A stretch of DNA of 64,000 nt, taken from Panax quinquefolius. Its lineage: Eukaryota; Streptophyta; Magnoliopsida; Apiales; Araliaceae. Positions 53,201-64,000 of the stretch are shown piece after piece. The DNA lies in assembly GCA_020205615.1 (NCBI GenBank), contig CM035163.1:51991899-52055898 (forward strand), read 5' to 3'. The notes beneath the pieces are model-generated. The model was not told where the DNA came from and made no database searches. It saw only the letters and a program-made list of their open reading frames with translations. Every line of letters begins with the position of its first letter. The first letter of the stretch is position 1. A program made the position numbers and the translations under genes.

Positions 53201-54660
53201 TTAAACAAATAACTCATGGTACTTCTTTATCATTTCGTCTCCGAGTTCCCACGTAGCCTCTTCGACATTGTGGTTCCTCTATATCACCTTCACATAAGGT
53301 ATCACCTTATCCCTGAGCATTTGTTCTTTCTTGTCAACTATCTGAATAGGAACCTCCTCATACGACAGATCTTTATTGAACTGCAATGGTTCATACTCGA
53401 TCACATGTTTGTAATCAGGTTTATACGGTCGCAACACCGACACATGGAAAACGTTATGGACATGTTCTAATTCTGGAGGTAAAGCTACCTCGTAAGCCAT
53501 TTCTCCCACTTTTCGCAGCACCTTAAAGGGTCCAATAAACCTTGGGCTTAGTTTTCCTTTCTTGCCAAAATGAATTTTTCCCTTCCAAGGAGAAACTTTT
53601 AGGAAAATGAAATTTCCTACGTCGAATTCGCGATCTTGTCTGTGTTTATCAGCATACTTCTTTTGTCTATCTTGAGCAGCTACCATTCTTGCTCTGATGA
53701 GTTTGATCACTTCAATGATCGCTATATACGATTCATTCCCTAACAAATTGACGCTCACCAACTTCAACCCAAAGATAGTGGAGTTCTCAGATTTCGTCAG
53801 ATAATGCTTAATATGGTGGCATGCCAATGCTTGCGTGGTAACTGTTGTTGTAGGCGAATTCTGCTAACGGTAGATGATCGTCCCAGTTCCCTTTGAAATC
53901 CATGATGCATGCTCTGAGCATATCTTCTAACGTCTGAATTGTTCGTTCGCTTTGGCCATCGGTTTGGGGATATTATGTCGTACTCATTCTCAATTATGTT
54001 CCCATGCATTCTTGTAGTCTCTTCCAGAAGTTTGATGTGAATCTCGGATCTCTGTCTGATACAATTGACACTAGAACTCCATGTCTTGAAACGATCTCCT
54101 TGACGTACAATTTTGTCAGCTGATCAAGATTAAATCTAATCTTTATTGGCAAAAAGTGTGCTGATTTCGTTAATCTATCCACTGTCACCCAAATCGCATC
54201 GTATCCTTTCTGAGTCGTTGGAAGACCTACCAAAAAATCCATTGTGATATGATCCCACTTCCATTTCGGTATTTCCAACGGTTGAAGTAACCCACTTGGT
54301 CTCTGATGCTCGACCTTTACTCTCTGATATGTCAAGCATTTCGCAACACATTTTGCAACGTCTCTTTTCATATTTGGCCAGCAAAAATGTCACCGCAAAT
54401 CTTGATACATTTTTGTACTTCCCGGATGGATTGAATATCTTTTGTTATGAGCTTCTGTCTAGATTCCGTCTTTGATTTCTGGTACTGTTGGTACCCAAAT
54501 TCGTCCCTCAAATCTTAGTAATCCCTCGGTATCAATCTTGTACTTCACCTCATTACCCTCTACCATTCTTTCCTTGATTCTCTCACATTCTTCATCGTGT
54601 AGTTAAGCATTCTTTACCTTGTCCACCAAAGTTGGATTAGCTTCCATCTGAAATAATCAT
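53201..54660 (-). pseudogene. Integrase with chromodomain-like tail of element B3
   Basis: Reading leftward. The HHCC region near 54460-54300 gives [20 protein letters not shown], where the second Cys of CLTCQ has become Tyr. The core has [30 protein letters not shown] (intact here, unlike B1) and later a broken [11 protein letters not shown] segment near 53940, with frameshifts around 53830-54000. The 53827-53279 part is open: DREFDVGNFIFLKVSPWKGK, SPRFIGPFKVLRKVGEMAYE, then VHNVFHVSVLRPYKPDY. A TAG replaces Trp in 'VIWRNHNVEEATWE' near 53278. The protein ends at the stop codon 53201-53203. Confidence 0.88.
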
Positions 54661-56180
54661 TCATTGGATTCTTTTGGAAATTTGATTTCTAACTCTAGCC
54701 TTGTCATTACTGAAATAAGCTCCTCCTGGGTAGTTAATAACATCAACTTTTCCCGACCTTTTTCTGCTCAAGGCATGTGCAACAACATTTGCTTTGCCCA
54801 GATGATAAAAGATCTCACAATCATAATCTTTTATTAATTCCAACCATTTCCTTTGATGCATGTTCAGGTCCTGTGTGAAAATATACTTTAGACTTTTATG
54901 GTCTGTGTATATCTCACAATTCTATCAATAGGGATAGTGTCTCCATATCTTTAGAGCAAATCCCACCGCAGCTAACTCTAAATCATGAGTCAGATATCCT
55001 TTCTCATAGTCCTTCAGTTGCCTTAATGCATACGCAATGACTTTGTCATTCTACATAAGGACACAACCTAATCCTTTATGTTAGGCATCACTATACACCA
55101 CAAAGATTCTTGTGTTATCTGGTAATGACAACACAGGGGCCACACAAAACCTCTTCTTCAATTCCCTAAAACTCTCTTTGTACTTTTTCGTCCAAACAAA
55201 TTTTACAGCTTTCCTTGTCAAATTTGTCAATGGAGTGGCAATCTTGGAAAAGTCCTGAATAAACTGTTTATAGTAGCCTGCCAGTCCCAAGAAACTTCTT
55301 ACTTTTGATGGAGTCCTTGGTTGTTCCCAATTTATTATAGCTTCGAATTTTGATGGATCTACTGAAATCCCATCTTTGTCAATCACATGCCCAAGAAATT
55401 GCACACGTTCTAGCCAAAATTCACACTTAGAGAATTTCGCGTATAACTTTAGCGTCTCTAGCGTCAAACGTAAATGTTCCACATGTTCTTCTTGAGATTT
55501 GGAGTACAACAAAATATCATTGATCAATACCACCACAAACTTATCTAAAAATGGTTTGAACACCCTGTTCATCAAATCCATGAATGCTGCAAGGGCGTTG
55601 GTCAAACCAAAAGACATTACCAGAAACACGTAGTGTCCGTACCGAGTTCTGAATGTTGTCTTAGGCACATCCTCCTTCCTTACCTTTAATTGATGATACA
55701 CACTTCTCAAATCTATTTTTGAGAAGTATCTAGCACCCTTCAATTGATCAAATTAGTCATCTATTCTTGGGAACATATATTTATTCTTAATAGTGACTTT
55801 GTTTAATTCCCTAAAGTCAATGCAAAGACACATTGGACCATCCTTCTTCTTCACGAATAAGACTGGCGCTCCCCACAGTGAATCGCTCGATTTAATGTAC
55901 TTCTTATATCTAACAACTCTTGCAGTTGTACCATCAGTTCCTTCATCTCTATCGGAGCCATCCTGTACGGGGCCTTCGATATTAGAGTACTTCCTGGCGC
56001 TAAGTCGATCACGAACTCAATTTGTCTGTCAGGCGAAAGTCCTGGCAAAGCTTCCGGAAATAGGTCCACTAAATCCCTAATCACAGGTATCTCTTCCAAC
56101 TTCACACCCTTCTTTTGAGTATCAACTATGTAAGCTAAATACCCAATACAGCCTTGAATCAATAACTTCTTGGCCTCCAT
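54661..56180 (-). pseudogene. Reverse transcriptase and RNase H of element B3
   Basis: RT blocks read leftward: an N-terminal linker (MEAKKLLIQGCIGYLAYIVD, 56180), [20 protein letters not shown], a damaged SPWG segment near 55880, [20 protein letters not shown] (55735), [20 protein letters not shown]. At the catalytic site the FIDD motif reads LINDIL (55513-55527), so the first of the paired Asp residues is Asn. The thumb ([30 protein letters not shown]) and RNase H (VVYSDA, then a stop at 55081) follow, with the RNase H end at 54861-54661 ([16 protein letters not shown]). Several frameshifts. The enzyme is dead by its active site. Confidence 0.88.
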
Positions 56181-56199
56181 AATCTTCAGACATCTCGCT

Positions 56200-56630
56200 T
56201 ATCTAGGCGACTTGCTACCATAGAAAACTACCTTTGATGTAGTCATAAAATTTACACATTTCTTTTGGCATTCAATTATCGTTCCATAATTGAATAGCTA
56301 ATCCATTCCCAATATAACATCAAAATCTCCAAGTTTTATCGGGATTAAATCTACTGTCATCACATTCCCCTTAATATTCACCCTACAATTCTTGTATACG
56401 AACATAATAGGAATTACCTCCTTATTCACAATTTCTATATGTAAAGGAAAATTCAACTTTTCATTAGGCAATTCTAACCTCTTAGCAAATTCATCAGATA
56501 TAAACGAGCAAGTAGCACCCGAATCAAATAATACATATGCATTTATATCATTGATTGGGATAATACCAGACACGACATCTTTTGAATGCACCGCGTCTTG
56601 CACTGTCATGTTGAAGGTTCTGTCTGTGGG
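56200..56630 (-). pseudogene. Aspartic protease region of element B3
   Basis: Open from 56609 to 56298: MTVQDAVHSKDVVSGIIPIN, then the active-site segment YVLFDSGATCSFISDEFAKR, then VIPIMFVYKNCRVN and KLGDFDVILGMD, where a stop (TAG for Trp) follows. This is the best-preserved protease of the B elements in the window, with DSG and the late 'ILGMD' strand both readable. Confidence 0.87.
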
Positions 56631-56634
56631 CTTA

Positions 56635-57694
56635 TTTGATTATCTTGGTCCAGCAATAGTCAATTTACCTCCACTACTACCTCCCTTGCTTCTCGTTGCC
56701 TCTCCAGCTTTCTTCTTAGGACATCACGAGCAAAATGATCTTTTGATCTGCATGTGTAGTAAGCATTCTTCTTTGGTTGATTGCAATTTGGGGCAATGTG
56801 ACCCTCCTGGCCACAGTTAAAGCGTACTCGTTTCCCCCTTAAGCAAATGCCAGTGTGATACTTTTCGCATGTAGCGTATGCTTCAAACTTCTTTATCTGC
56901 TGGTTACCCTGTTGGTTTCCAACACCCACACTTGTATTCCACTTTCTTTTCAGGTTATTACTACCATTTCCACCATTACCACCACCATTCCTAACCTCAC
57001 TCTCACTCTTCTTCTTTCTTTGTTCCTGATTATATTTCGTTACAGCCTCGCCTCCACCCTCAGCGATAATTGCCTTCTCCAGCACTTTTGTAAATGTCTT
57101 CAGCTGAAACATGGAGACCCTGCTGTACAACCAGGGTTTCAATCCCTGTTCAAACCTCCTTGCCTTGCGCTCATCTATGTTGACTTGATATGGCGCAAAC
57201 CTTGTCAACTCGTTAAATTTTGGGGCATACTCTGACACCATCATTGAGCCATGCTTCAGTTCTAAAAATTGCACTTCCATCTGATTCTTCAAACTCTCTG
57301 GGAAATAGGTCTTGAAAAATATTTCCTTGAACCTATCCCAAGTCATCACTCCCTGACCTCCTCGAGTTTTATTGGCTTGCCACCAATAACTGGCATCTGC
57401 TTTCAACATAAATGTTGCAAAAGCAGTCTTCTGATTTTCACCTACTCAAGCAACATCAAAAAATTTCTCTATCTCCATGACCCAGGTCTGTGCCTCACCT
57501 GGATTTATGGACCCACGAAATTCTGGTGACCCAACCGCCTTGAAGTCCTTAAAGGTTGCATCTTGATTCCGCGGCTGATTTTGTAATGCTCCCGTCAGTA
57601 ACGTTACCAACTGCTGAACTGGGTTAGCATTGGTATTGTTGTTATTAGTAGATCCCTCAGGGGTTCTCTACCGTGGTTGATGTCTTGGAGGAAT
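56635..57694 (-). pseudogene. gag: gag of element B3
   Basis: The start codon position (57692-57694) reads ATT instead of ATG, followed by PPRHQPR and TAG at codon 9 (57668-57670), the place where B1 also has TAG. The core region is open from 57409: ATFMLKADASYWWQANKTRG, TWDRFKEIFFKTYFPESLKN, FNELTRFAPYQVN. A Gly/Asn-rich linker follows (about 56940-57010). Both zinc knuckles are damaged: the first has FNCGQEGHIAPNC with its first Cys lost, the second YTCRSKDHFARD lacks first and last Cys. The frame runs on to about 56660, close to the protease. Confidence 0.87.
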
Positions 57695-57969
57695 TTTTTG
57701 TTAAAATATACTCATTAGATTATTATTCAATCTTCTAGGTATTATCTACTTAACTTGAACATCAAAAAAATGATAACGTAACACACAATAACTTGAATAA
57801 ATAATAACTTTTATTCATTCATAATCTTTTAAAACATAATAATGATAGCATCCCTGCTATCTACATCATTTTTCCCAACTACAAAAGTTTCAGGATAACT
57901 TCATCATCATATCTCATTGGTTATATAATATTTGGGATTTACATCTTATTTATAATTAATCACATAATA

Positions 57970-58429
57970 GTTGTATGTCTTACGATGACCTACTAAAATG
58001 CTGCATAGCCTTACGACGCTCCTCTTCCATAATACGGAACATTGTTCGACAATCTAACATGTACCATGGCAGCGTCTCGAACGGAATCGGATAGTACATG
58101 ACTCGGTCTTGAGCTCGGTCGATTATGGTGTTGAAAATGCTATTCATCTAATCCATCTTGATCTTCTTTGCATGAACCTCTCTCTCTGCTACTTCGGCTC
58201 ACTAAGAAGCTTTCTCATACGCGTCTTCGACTCTTGCCCTCTTGGTGGATTCTTCTTTTAATTTGTTCTTCAGCTCCACAATCTCCTTTGTCAACTGCTC
58301 GTTCTCTCCTTCAGTATGAATCAGCTTCCATTCGAAATTACTCAGACGTCCATCTAGATCCCGGATCTCGTAGTCCTTCTACGCCATCAAAGTCTGACGT
58401 TCAACTACTATCTCCTCTAACTCCTCGAC
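57970..58429 (-). pseudogene. Coiled-coil ORF upstream of gag in element B3, N-terminus cut off
   Basis: One frame read leftward from 58429 to a stop near 57980, with internal TAGs or TGAs near 58380, 58204, 58200 and 58154. It is rich in Glu, Lys, Arg and Leu (VEELEEIVVERQTL, NEQLTKEIVELKNKLKEEST, RARVEDAYEKA, AEREVHAKKIK), as expected for a coiled coil. It ends with a more globular part (DRVMYYPIPFETLPWYML, FRIMEEERRKAMQHF). Position and composition match the ORF in B2 at 35416-35919, though I cannot align them residue by residue. The family D LTR at 58430 removed its start. The leader (57695-57969) follows. Confidence 0.62.
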
Positions 58430-61400
58430 TGTAACGACCCCAAAATTTATACAATATAATTCTCAACTTCGGTCGTTAATAACACATCAACCTTCTGATT
58501 TTACATCATTATTCGATGTTAAACTTTATAAAATGCGGAATAATTTAAACTTTTACGTCTTCTTACTTTAATTCCCTGAATTAAAACCTTTATCATCTAG
58601 ATGTCTTTGAATTAATATTATTTTATGATCCGCTTTATCACTGTTATTAAATAAAATTTTACATTTCAATCTGATAACCTTTACATATCAGATAACTCTA
58701 ACTTTAGCTTTACAACTCAACATAAAACTATACATCATAAAACAATTAGTACATCTCATGAATCTTAATCATGGTATAGAGAAATAACAACTTTAGCTAA
58801 AATATTAATCTTCGTGTATTATTTATAATCCACATCATTCAAGTAGCACATAGTGTTACCTTCAATCCTTAACCTGAAAAAATGGTTATTTGTAAGGTTA
58901 AGCTCGACAGCCCAGCAAAATCTAACAGTTTTCATGCATCACGTAGCACATAATAACATGCTCAACATATATCTCATAAATATTGGACTAACATAACATA
59001 CATGTTACAGTTCATATAACAAGTATAAAGATTGAGTTTCTTACTCAATCAGCATGCTTTACTCAATCAACATAGTCATAAGTTGACTTTAACATTTCAT
59101 ACATTCAACATATATATAACACATCATGCTCTCTGCAATAAACATTTAAAACAGTTAATCACCAAGTTCACATAAGCAAATAGAACTAAAAGACTTGCTT
59201 TATTCGATTGCTTACCAACTACAAACTACGCTACCATCGCTTTGCATTTATCCTACAATAGTTTAGAATTTCATATATACAAGCATCAGTTACATATACA
59301 CAATGAAATCAATTAGATTGCATTGACTCTTCATCTTATCCTTTTATTTCAAAACATTTCCTTCTAATCATCACTCGATGTTCAATCTAGTGTTTAAGTC
59401 TTGTTACGACATCTCTTTGTTCAATCAATTTAATTACATTAAAATTCCTTTTCCTTCTAATTACATTCCACTTTAATTGACATTTGACATTCAGTTAAGT
59501 CTTTAACCTTGCCTTTATATCACCTTAGACATATAATGGCTGTTAACATTATTTTAGTTAACCTTCGTCTCGTATTTCTTTATACTTCTCTTTTAGTCGA
59601 CACTTAGCATTTGGTTAAGTCGTCATAGCTTGATATTATATTATATTAATGTATTGTCTTCATTAAAGTTAATTAAATCAACTTCCATCTCATGCTTTTA
59701 AATTACTTCATTGAAATGGTTACATAACATATAGTCAAGTTCTTACAATCTCGCATCTACATCCTTTTAGATGTATATTAGGTTGGTTAAATTAATTAAC
59801 TTAACCTTCCTATCATTATTTAATTTTTATTTTATACTTTTAATTGGTACTTAACATGTGGTTAAGTTCTTCACTTATGTCTCTACATCATTATCTTGCA
59901 TGCTAAACAAGATTAGACCCTTGCTTGACAATCCTCAAATAGACAGACTTCTCTACCTCAGCTCAGTGGCACACGCCACGCAATTGCATGCACCTGCCTC
60001 AAGCTCGGTGACATCTACAAGAAATTGCCAGCAAAAGCAGATTTGCAGAAGACCAACAATGAAGATAGTCGTGCTGCATTGGTCAGGTCAGGTGCAAATG
60101 CCAAGCATGACGGACATGGGACACATAAGGAAACTGCAGTAGCTCTACTTAAGGCCTGACCCCCAAAACTAACCCAATTCCTACAGAAAATCATGAACTT
60201 AATATCTAAACTTATGTAATAACATCAATAAACATTCTATACACCATTCCAAATACATAAACATTACATATATACATATTTGAAGAATCAAAACCTTAAT
60301 TTTCCAAATTTCTTCATTTTTTACACTTTTAGCGAATTCAATCGCCACAACTTCGTTTCTTAACCAATTGACACGATTTAAACTACGTTGTTTTTGTTTC
60401 TTCACATACTAACATAATCCATCACCAATTTGCAGATTACAACAAGTATTGACCATGAAATTTTGTACTTTCTAAGCCATATTCTATAATATAAACACTG
60501 TTATTTGAAATCTTTTACTACAACCCAATTCTCACGAATTTGATCATCAAATAGCCATCACAAACGACGACAATGATTAACATTATAATACTATATATAT
60601 ATATATATATATATATATCAATCCAACATGATTTAACCATTTACGTAGAGAATGGTCATGGAAACTCAAAACATCACATTAGAAGTAAAATATACCTTTA
60701 AAACCCTAGTTCAGAGGCTAGCAAGAGATGGTGACCTCCTCAAAACCACCATGATTCTTCCTCCTCAAAAAATCTCTTGTGTTTTCCTCTCTCACACTCG
60801 CTTTTCTCTCTTTTTAGGTTATACGATAAAACAAATGATATGGCTTTCTCCCACATTCATCATTTACAACAAATAATATCGCCTCACATTCATATAATAA
60901 GCCAAAGGCCACAAGGCCTTGTTTGGCTACACACAATTCCCTCTAATTCCAATTTATTTTGATAAGATTATATTATATAGTTTTTATTTGTCACACATTG
61001 TAACCAATTTACATAACTTATAATAATAATTATAATAATTATAATTTTATTATAATTCCTCCGATGATTAATAAATAATCACATATCTAATTTAATTAAT
61101 AAATTAGACTTAAACATCGCTTTTATTTAATTTACTTATTTTCTTTCATATTAAAACAACTCATTTAATTTAATTAATTCATTAAATTAAATCTTTTCAA
61201 ATAAAATTACCATTATTCAATTTCATTACTAAATTAATGCACCACAATTCATCAATTATTTATTTATCTCAATAAATAAATTAATTAGAATATTTATTTA
61301 ATTCAATAAATATTTAAAATTAATTACAAAATTTATTTAATTCCTTCAATAGTTAACTTAACTATTAAACCTCACTTTCCCAATATATGAATATATATTT

Positions 61401-61534
61401 TCTTCACACCGTGATCACATATTTCAACATATATATCACGATATATACATACTCAAACTCAAAACATCTCATAATAAGAATTTTTTTAATTATTAAATTT
61501 ATTTTAATAACTTATAAAAATTAAGGTTGTCACA
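58430..61534 (-). repeat. Family D LTR, minus orientation (3105 bp)
   Basis: Plus-strand ends are TGTAACGACCCC (58430) and AAGGTTGTCACA (61534), with a purine tract just beyond the right end, so this looks like the 3' LTR of a minus-strand Ty3 element extending past 61534. It was inserted next to TCGAC (58425-58429) in B3. It contains the dyad AAGGCC-ACAA-GGCCTT (60905-60920), a TA run (60592-60618) and a G+C-richer stretch at about 59900-60160 whose short frame (59858-60142) resembles nothing I know. I see no gene in it. Confidence 0.75.
60592..60618. repeat. TA microsatellite
   Basis: About 13 TA units inside the family D LTR. Confidence 0.93.
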
Positions 61535-61563
61535 TCTTTCCCCTTATAAGGATTTCGTCCTCG
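61535..61563 (-). promoter_or_regulatory. Polypurine tract next to the family D LTR
   Basis: The minus strand reads CCGAGGACGAAATCC, then TTATAAGGGGAAAGA, directly before the LTR start TGTGACAACC. A second similar module (CGAGGACAAAATTCTCAGAAG, then AAGGGGTGAATGTAATG) lies about 290 bp further in, at 61827-61875, recalling the duplicated module of B1 and B3. Confidence 0.65.
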
Positions 61564-62649
61564 GAATCAACGAAACCTCCCTTACCTTGTTTTTTTCACC
61601 AAATTTTCTTTTTCAAAATTTATCGTTGAATAACTTCAACACATTACCTTAATATAGGTTTTATATATTTACTTACTCCCACCATTATTCATAATAAATT
61701 CTCGTAAGTTTTATTTCATAACCTTTACTTAGACTCAATTATATTTGAGTATTACATATTCTTTGACCCGTTCATTATCTTTCTCTAAGGATCATTATCA
61801 TATACTATATTCTCAAACTCTCGGGACATTACATTCACCCCTTCTTCTGAGAATTTTGTCCTCGAAATTTTTGACTTTCTTATATTCATTCATTCCATTT
61901 ATCAAAATAGATTTTATGTTAATATCTATTTATTCATTAGGTTCTACAACCAAATTCTTTCTCTAAGGATCTTTCTAAGATCATCATATTCCTCACCTTA
62001 TCCTCTTTTAAGAGTTTCATATTTCTCTTCTTTCTGGAATTTCATTTCTTTCTTGAAATTATTATGCTTTGCTTAATTTTCTCATCCTTTCCACTTTCAC
62101 CTTTTAGAATAATAAGAATCTTCCACAATTGCTCAATAATTGGGAAGCGATATGAATAACAGGAATTTAAAAGATTCCAAATCATGCTGAGGGGTCATAA
62201 GACCTTGAACTACGTCCCTAGGTTATCAAGTATCTCGACTTGAACCTTTAACAATCATAAGACTATATGGACCTTGAACTCTTCTATAGTTTAATAAAGG
62301 TATCACCACTGTAAACCATCTTTAACAGTAATGTTTAGCAATCACACGATCGAAAACACTCTCTCGCAAGTACTCTAGGTGATCACTTATCGTATTCTTT
62401 ACGTCACGCAAGTACAACGATTACATCTTAACATCAGAACGACTATATGCAAGCTTTTCTAACCATTATCTCCGATAACATGTCCCTTTTATAGGTTGTT
62501 CACCCAAACTTTTCAACATCTCGAATCCGCACCAAAACAATTTGGTTTGGCATAACTTCTCAAGAAATGCTTGAATTTCATGAACATCTTTCAATATTCA
62601 TCTAAGTTAATCAAATAGCATAGACTTCTACAATAATTCTGACATCAAT

Positions 62650-62701
<52 letters not shown>

Positions 62702-64000
62702 TCATATCTTAAAGAAATCTCAAAATCTTTTTTATGGCATCATGATTATGACGTTGTCATACTACATCTCACCATAGTGGGTCGACGATCATATGATCAC
62801 ATCCAACACTGTGTTCCATTGCATTGATGACTCCATCGCTTATCATATCACCAAATACATATAATTAAAATATATTTTGAAATTTAAAAAATCATTTTTT
62901 TTCTCTATCAAAACAAACAAAGATAGATACGCCGAATAATAATAGCACTATCTTTTTAAAAAATTATTTGGTTCACTAGTGTGATCCAACATTTTCAAAA
63001 ATTAAAAGTATAACCATCGGCACGAAGTCAATAAATTTTGAAAATCTAGCAAAGCTAGAAGATTTGAAAACCTATCTCCACTTTTTCTCCATCAATTTTA
63101 ATAATTTATCTAACATAATCCTCAATTATTTCATTCATAACTCCTCCTATATCCCTCAAGTATAGTTCATCAAACTTACTACACATTGGAAGTTCAGAAC
63201 TTGCCACAATAATATAAGTTTAAGAACTTATCCTAGTCGCACCATAAAGCGCCCATTCACGAGGGGTTCAAAACATACCATATTATTGTGAGTCATTTAA
63301 CTTACCATATGTATTAGTTTTAAGAACCGCACCTAATCCTAATAATATTCGACTAATCTTAATAGTTTTAACTATCAAATATACACATGAGAAAAGAATC
63401 ACCTTTTCGCCACATATATATCATTGATAATAGCGCGACACCAATATTCCAATGATTATCAAATGATAAACTGAAAGTGCAAGCACAAAACCCTCGCCCA
63501 TACAAAGTTTTGTACAACTCACCATCACATGAGTCCTCAATTGAAATCCCACCTAACTCTATCTTACTCTTAACTTGCTTTTTTTCGCTCGATACTTAAT
63601 TCCTCGTATCACATCATCTATAACTCCTCGTGAGTTATCTCGCACTATATCATAGTACATCATCTTCATAGCATCAAGCTATAATTATTCAAACATTATG
63701 CACCATCTTTCTTTTATAACTTAAACAGATCACGCCGTGATCTTATTCTATAATCATCTCCCTTAAAATTCTTTTCTTAACTCGTGATCGCTTTTGTTTT
63801 ACGATCCTCTTTCTTTCTTTTTCATCATTTATCATTTCATTTATGCTTTTAATCTTACGCATATTTTATTATTCATCATTATTCATTATCTTGGCTATTG
63901 GAGTTAGGTAACTCCCCATTTCTTATCTTTATATCTCTTCAAGATTCTTCTTCAATTTTCTTATTTATATAACAATTCTTCCTTTAAGAATTTCTAACTT
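61564..64000. other. Retrotransposon-derived noncoding region to the window end
   Basis: No pol domain can be read in either strand here. A part at 62189-62557 matches the conserved LTR block of family B (39392-39590 and 23541-23768: GGGTCAYAAGACC ... AAGACTATA.GGACYT ... TTTGGTTKGGATAACTT-like), so 62150-64000 is probably an LTR or LTR fragment in minus orientation. A long TA run occupies 62654-62700. The remainder is AT-rich with scattered short tracts, and I see nothing else in it. Confidence 0.5.
62654..62700. repeat. TA microsatellite
   Basis: About 23 uninterrupted TA units, the longest simple repeat in the window. Confidence 0.96.

Larger units (their letters stand above)
38913..58429 (-). 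mobile_element. Ty3/gypsy family B element B3, minus strand, with nested tandem array
   Basis: Reading leftward from 58429: coiled-coil ORF, leader, gag, protease, reverse transcriptase, RNase H, integrase with chromodomain-like tail, duplicated polypurine module, and 3' LTR. The LTR (38913-53091) is interrupted by the family C array (40898-52025) and is 3051 bp without it. The outer LTR end is inserted in the RNase H of B2, next to GTAGT (38908-38912). The upstream part was cut at 58429 by a family D LTR, and no 5' LTR is seen. Several nonsense codons and a changed RT active site make it inactive. Confidence 0.9.

Noticed and set aside
56855..57235. Frame of 126 codons antisense to B3 gag, Thr/Ile-rich
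   Set aside because: It is a shadow of the Asn/Gly-rich linker of gag on the other strand.
58168..58434. Frame of 88 codons on the plus strand, Ser/Leu-rich
   Set aside because: The minus strand carries the Glu/Lys-rich coiled-coil ORF. The plus frame is its reverse image.
59858..60142. Frame of 94 codons in a G+C-richer part of the family D LTR, considered as a captured host gene fragment
   Set aside because: Other family LTRs have a G+C-richer stretch at the corresponding place (about 22470-22510 and 40470-40590) without a shared frame, so this is more likely LTR sequence. No similarity was recognised.

Overview
This window is plant nuclear DNA made almost entirely of nested LTR retrotransposons. 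I found no host gene, no rRNA or tRNA gene and no CRISPR array. Evidence for a flowering plant: Ty3/gypsy elements with integrase C-terminal chromodomain-like modules and LTRs of about 3 kb, Athila-like elements primed by tRNA-Asp, and a Ty1/copia element of the Sirevirus type with an extra ORF after pol. The DNA is AT-rich, and many differences between copies are transitions, as expected for methylated, silent repeat DNA. The species cannot be named from this sequence.

I use four working family names. Family A: Ty3 LTRs TGTGAGACCCC...GGGGGCGTCACA, tRNA-iMet primer site. Family B: Ty3 chromovirus-like LTRs TGTAAC(G/A)ATCC...GGTGTCACA. Family C: Athila-like LTRs TGATAAG...CAACA, tRNA-Asp primer site. 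Family D: LTR TGTGACAACC...GGGGTCGTTACA.

Left block (1-35313), oldest to youngest. A Sirevirus-like copia element (27271-35313) was hit in gag by a C element, whose 3' end is 24262-27270. That C element was hit by a plus-strand B element (B1, 811-24261). The B1 3' LTR was then hit by a minus solo A LTR (5880-10036, duplication GAAAT) and by a minus A element with a large pol deletion (10612-21919, duplication TTATG). The A element's 5' LTR later took a plus solo A LTR (16771-19381, duplication ATTAG). A truncated A LTR (1-810) replaces the B1 5' end.

A run of exactly 100 N (35314-35413) separates two blocks that cannot be shown to be contiguous.

Right block (35414-64000). A plus B element (B2) begins with a coiled-coil ORF, then gag and a long open pol frame, and is cut at 38912 by a minus B element (B3, 38913-58429). 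The B3 3' LTR holds an 11.1-kb tandem array of C elements with three LTRs and two internal regions (40898-52025). The 5' part of B3 is cut at 58429 by a D LTR (58430-61534), followed by LTR-like remnants to the window end.

Nothing here looks fully autonomous. Pol frames carry stops, frameshifts and deletions, and several elements are deletion derivatives (A lost RT and most of integrase; C array copies keep gag and the 3' region only). The most interesting signals are the three-LTR array, a conserved ~167-nt noncoding block in C elements, a coiled-coil ORF upstream of gag in B elements, gag stops shared between copies, hairpin-bearing tandem repeats in A LTRs, and a recurring ATCGTAGAG word in the copia element.
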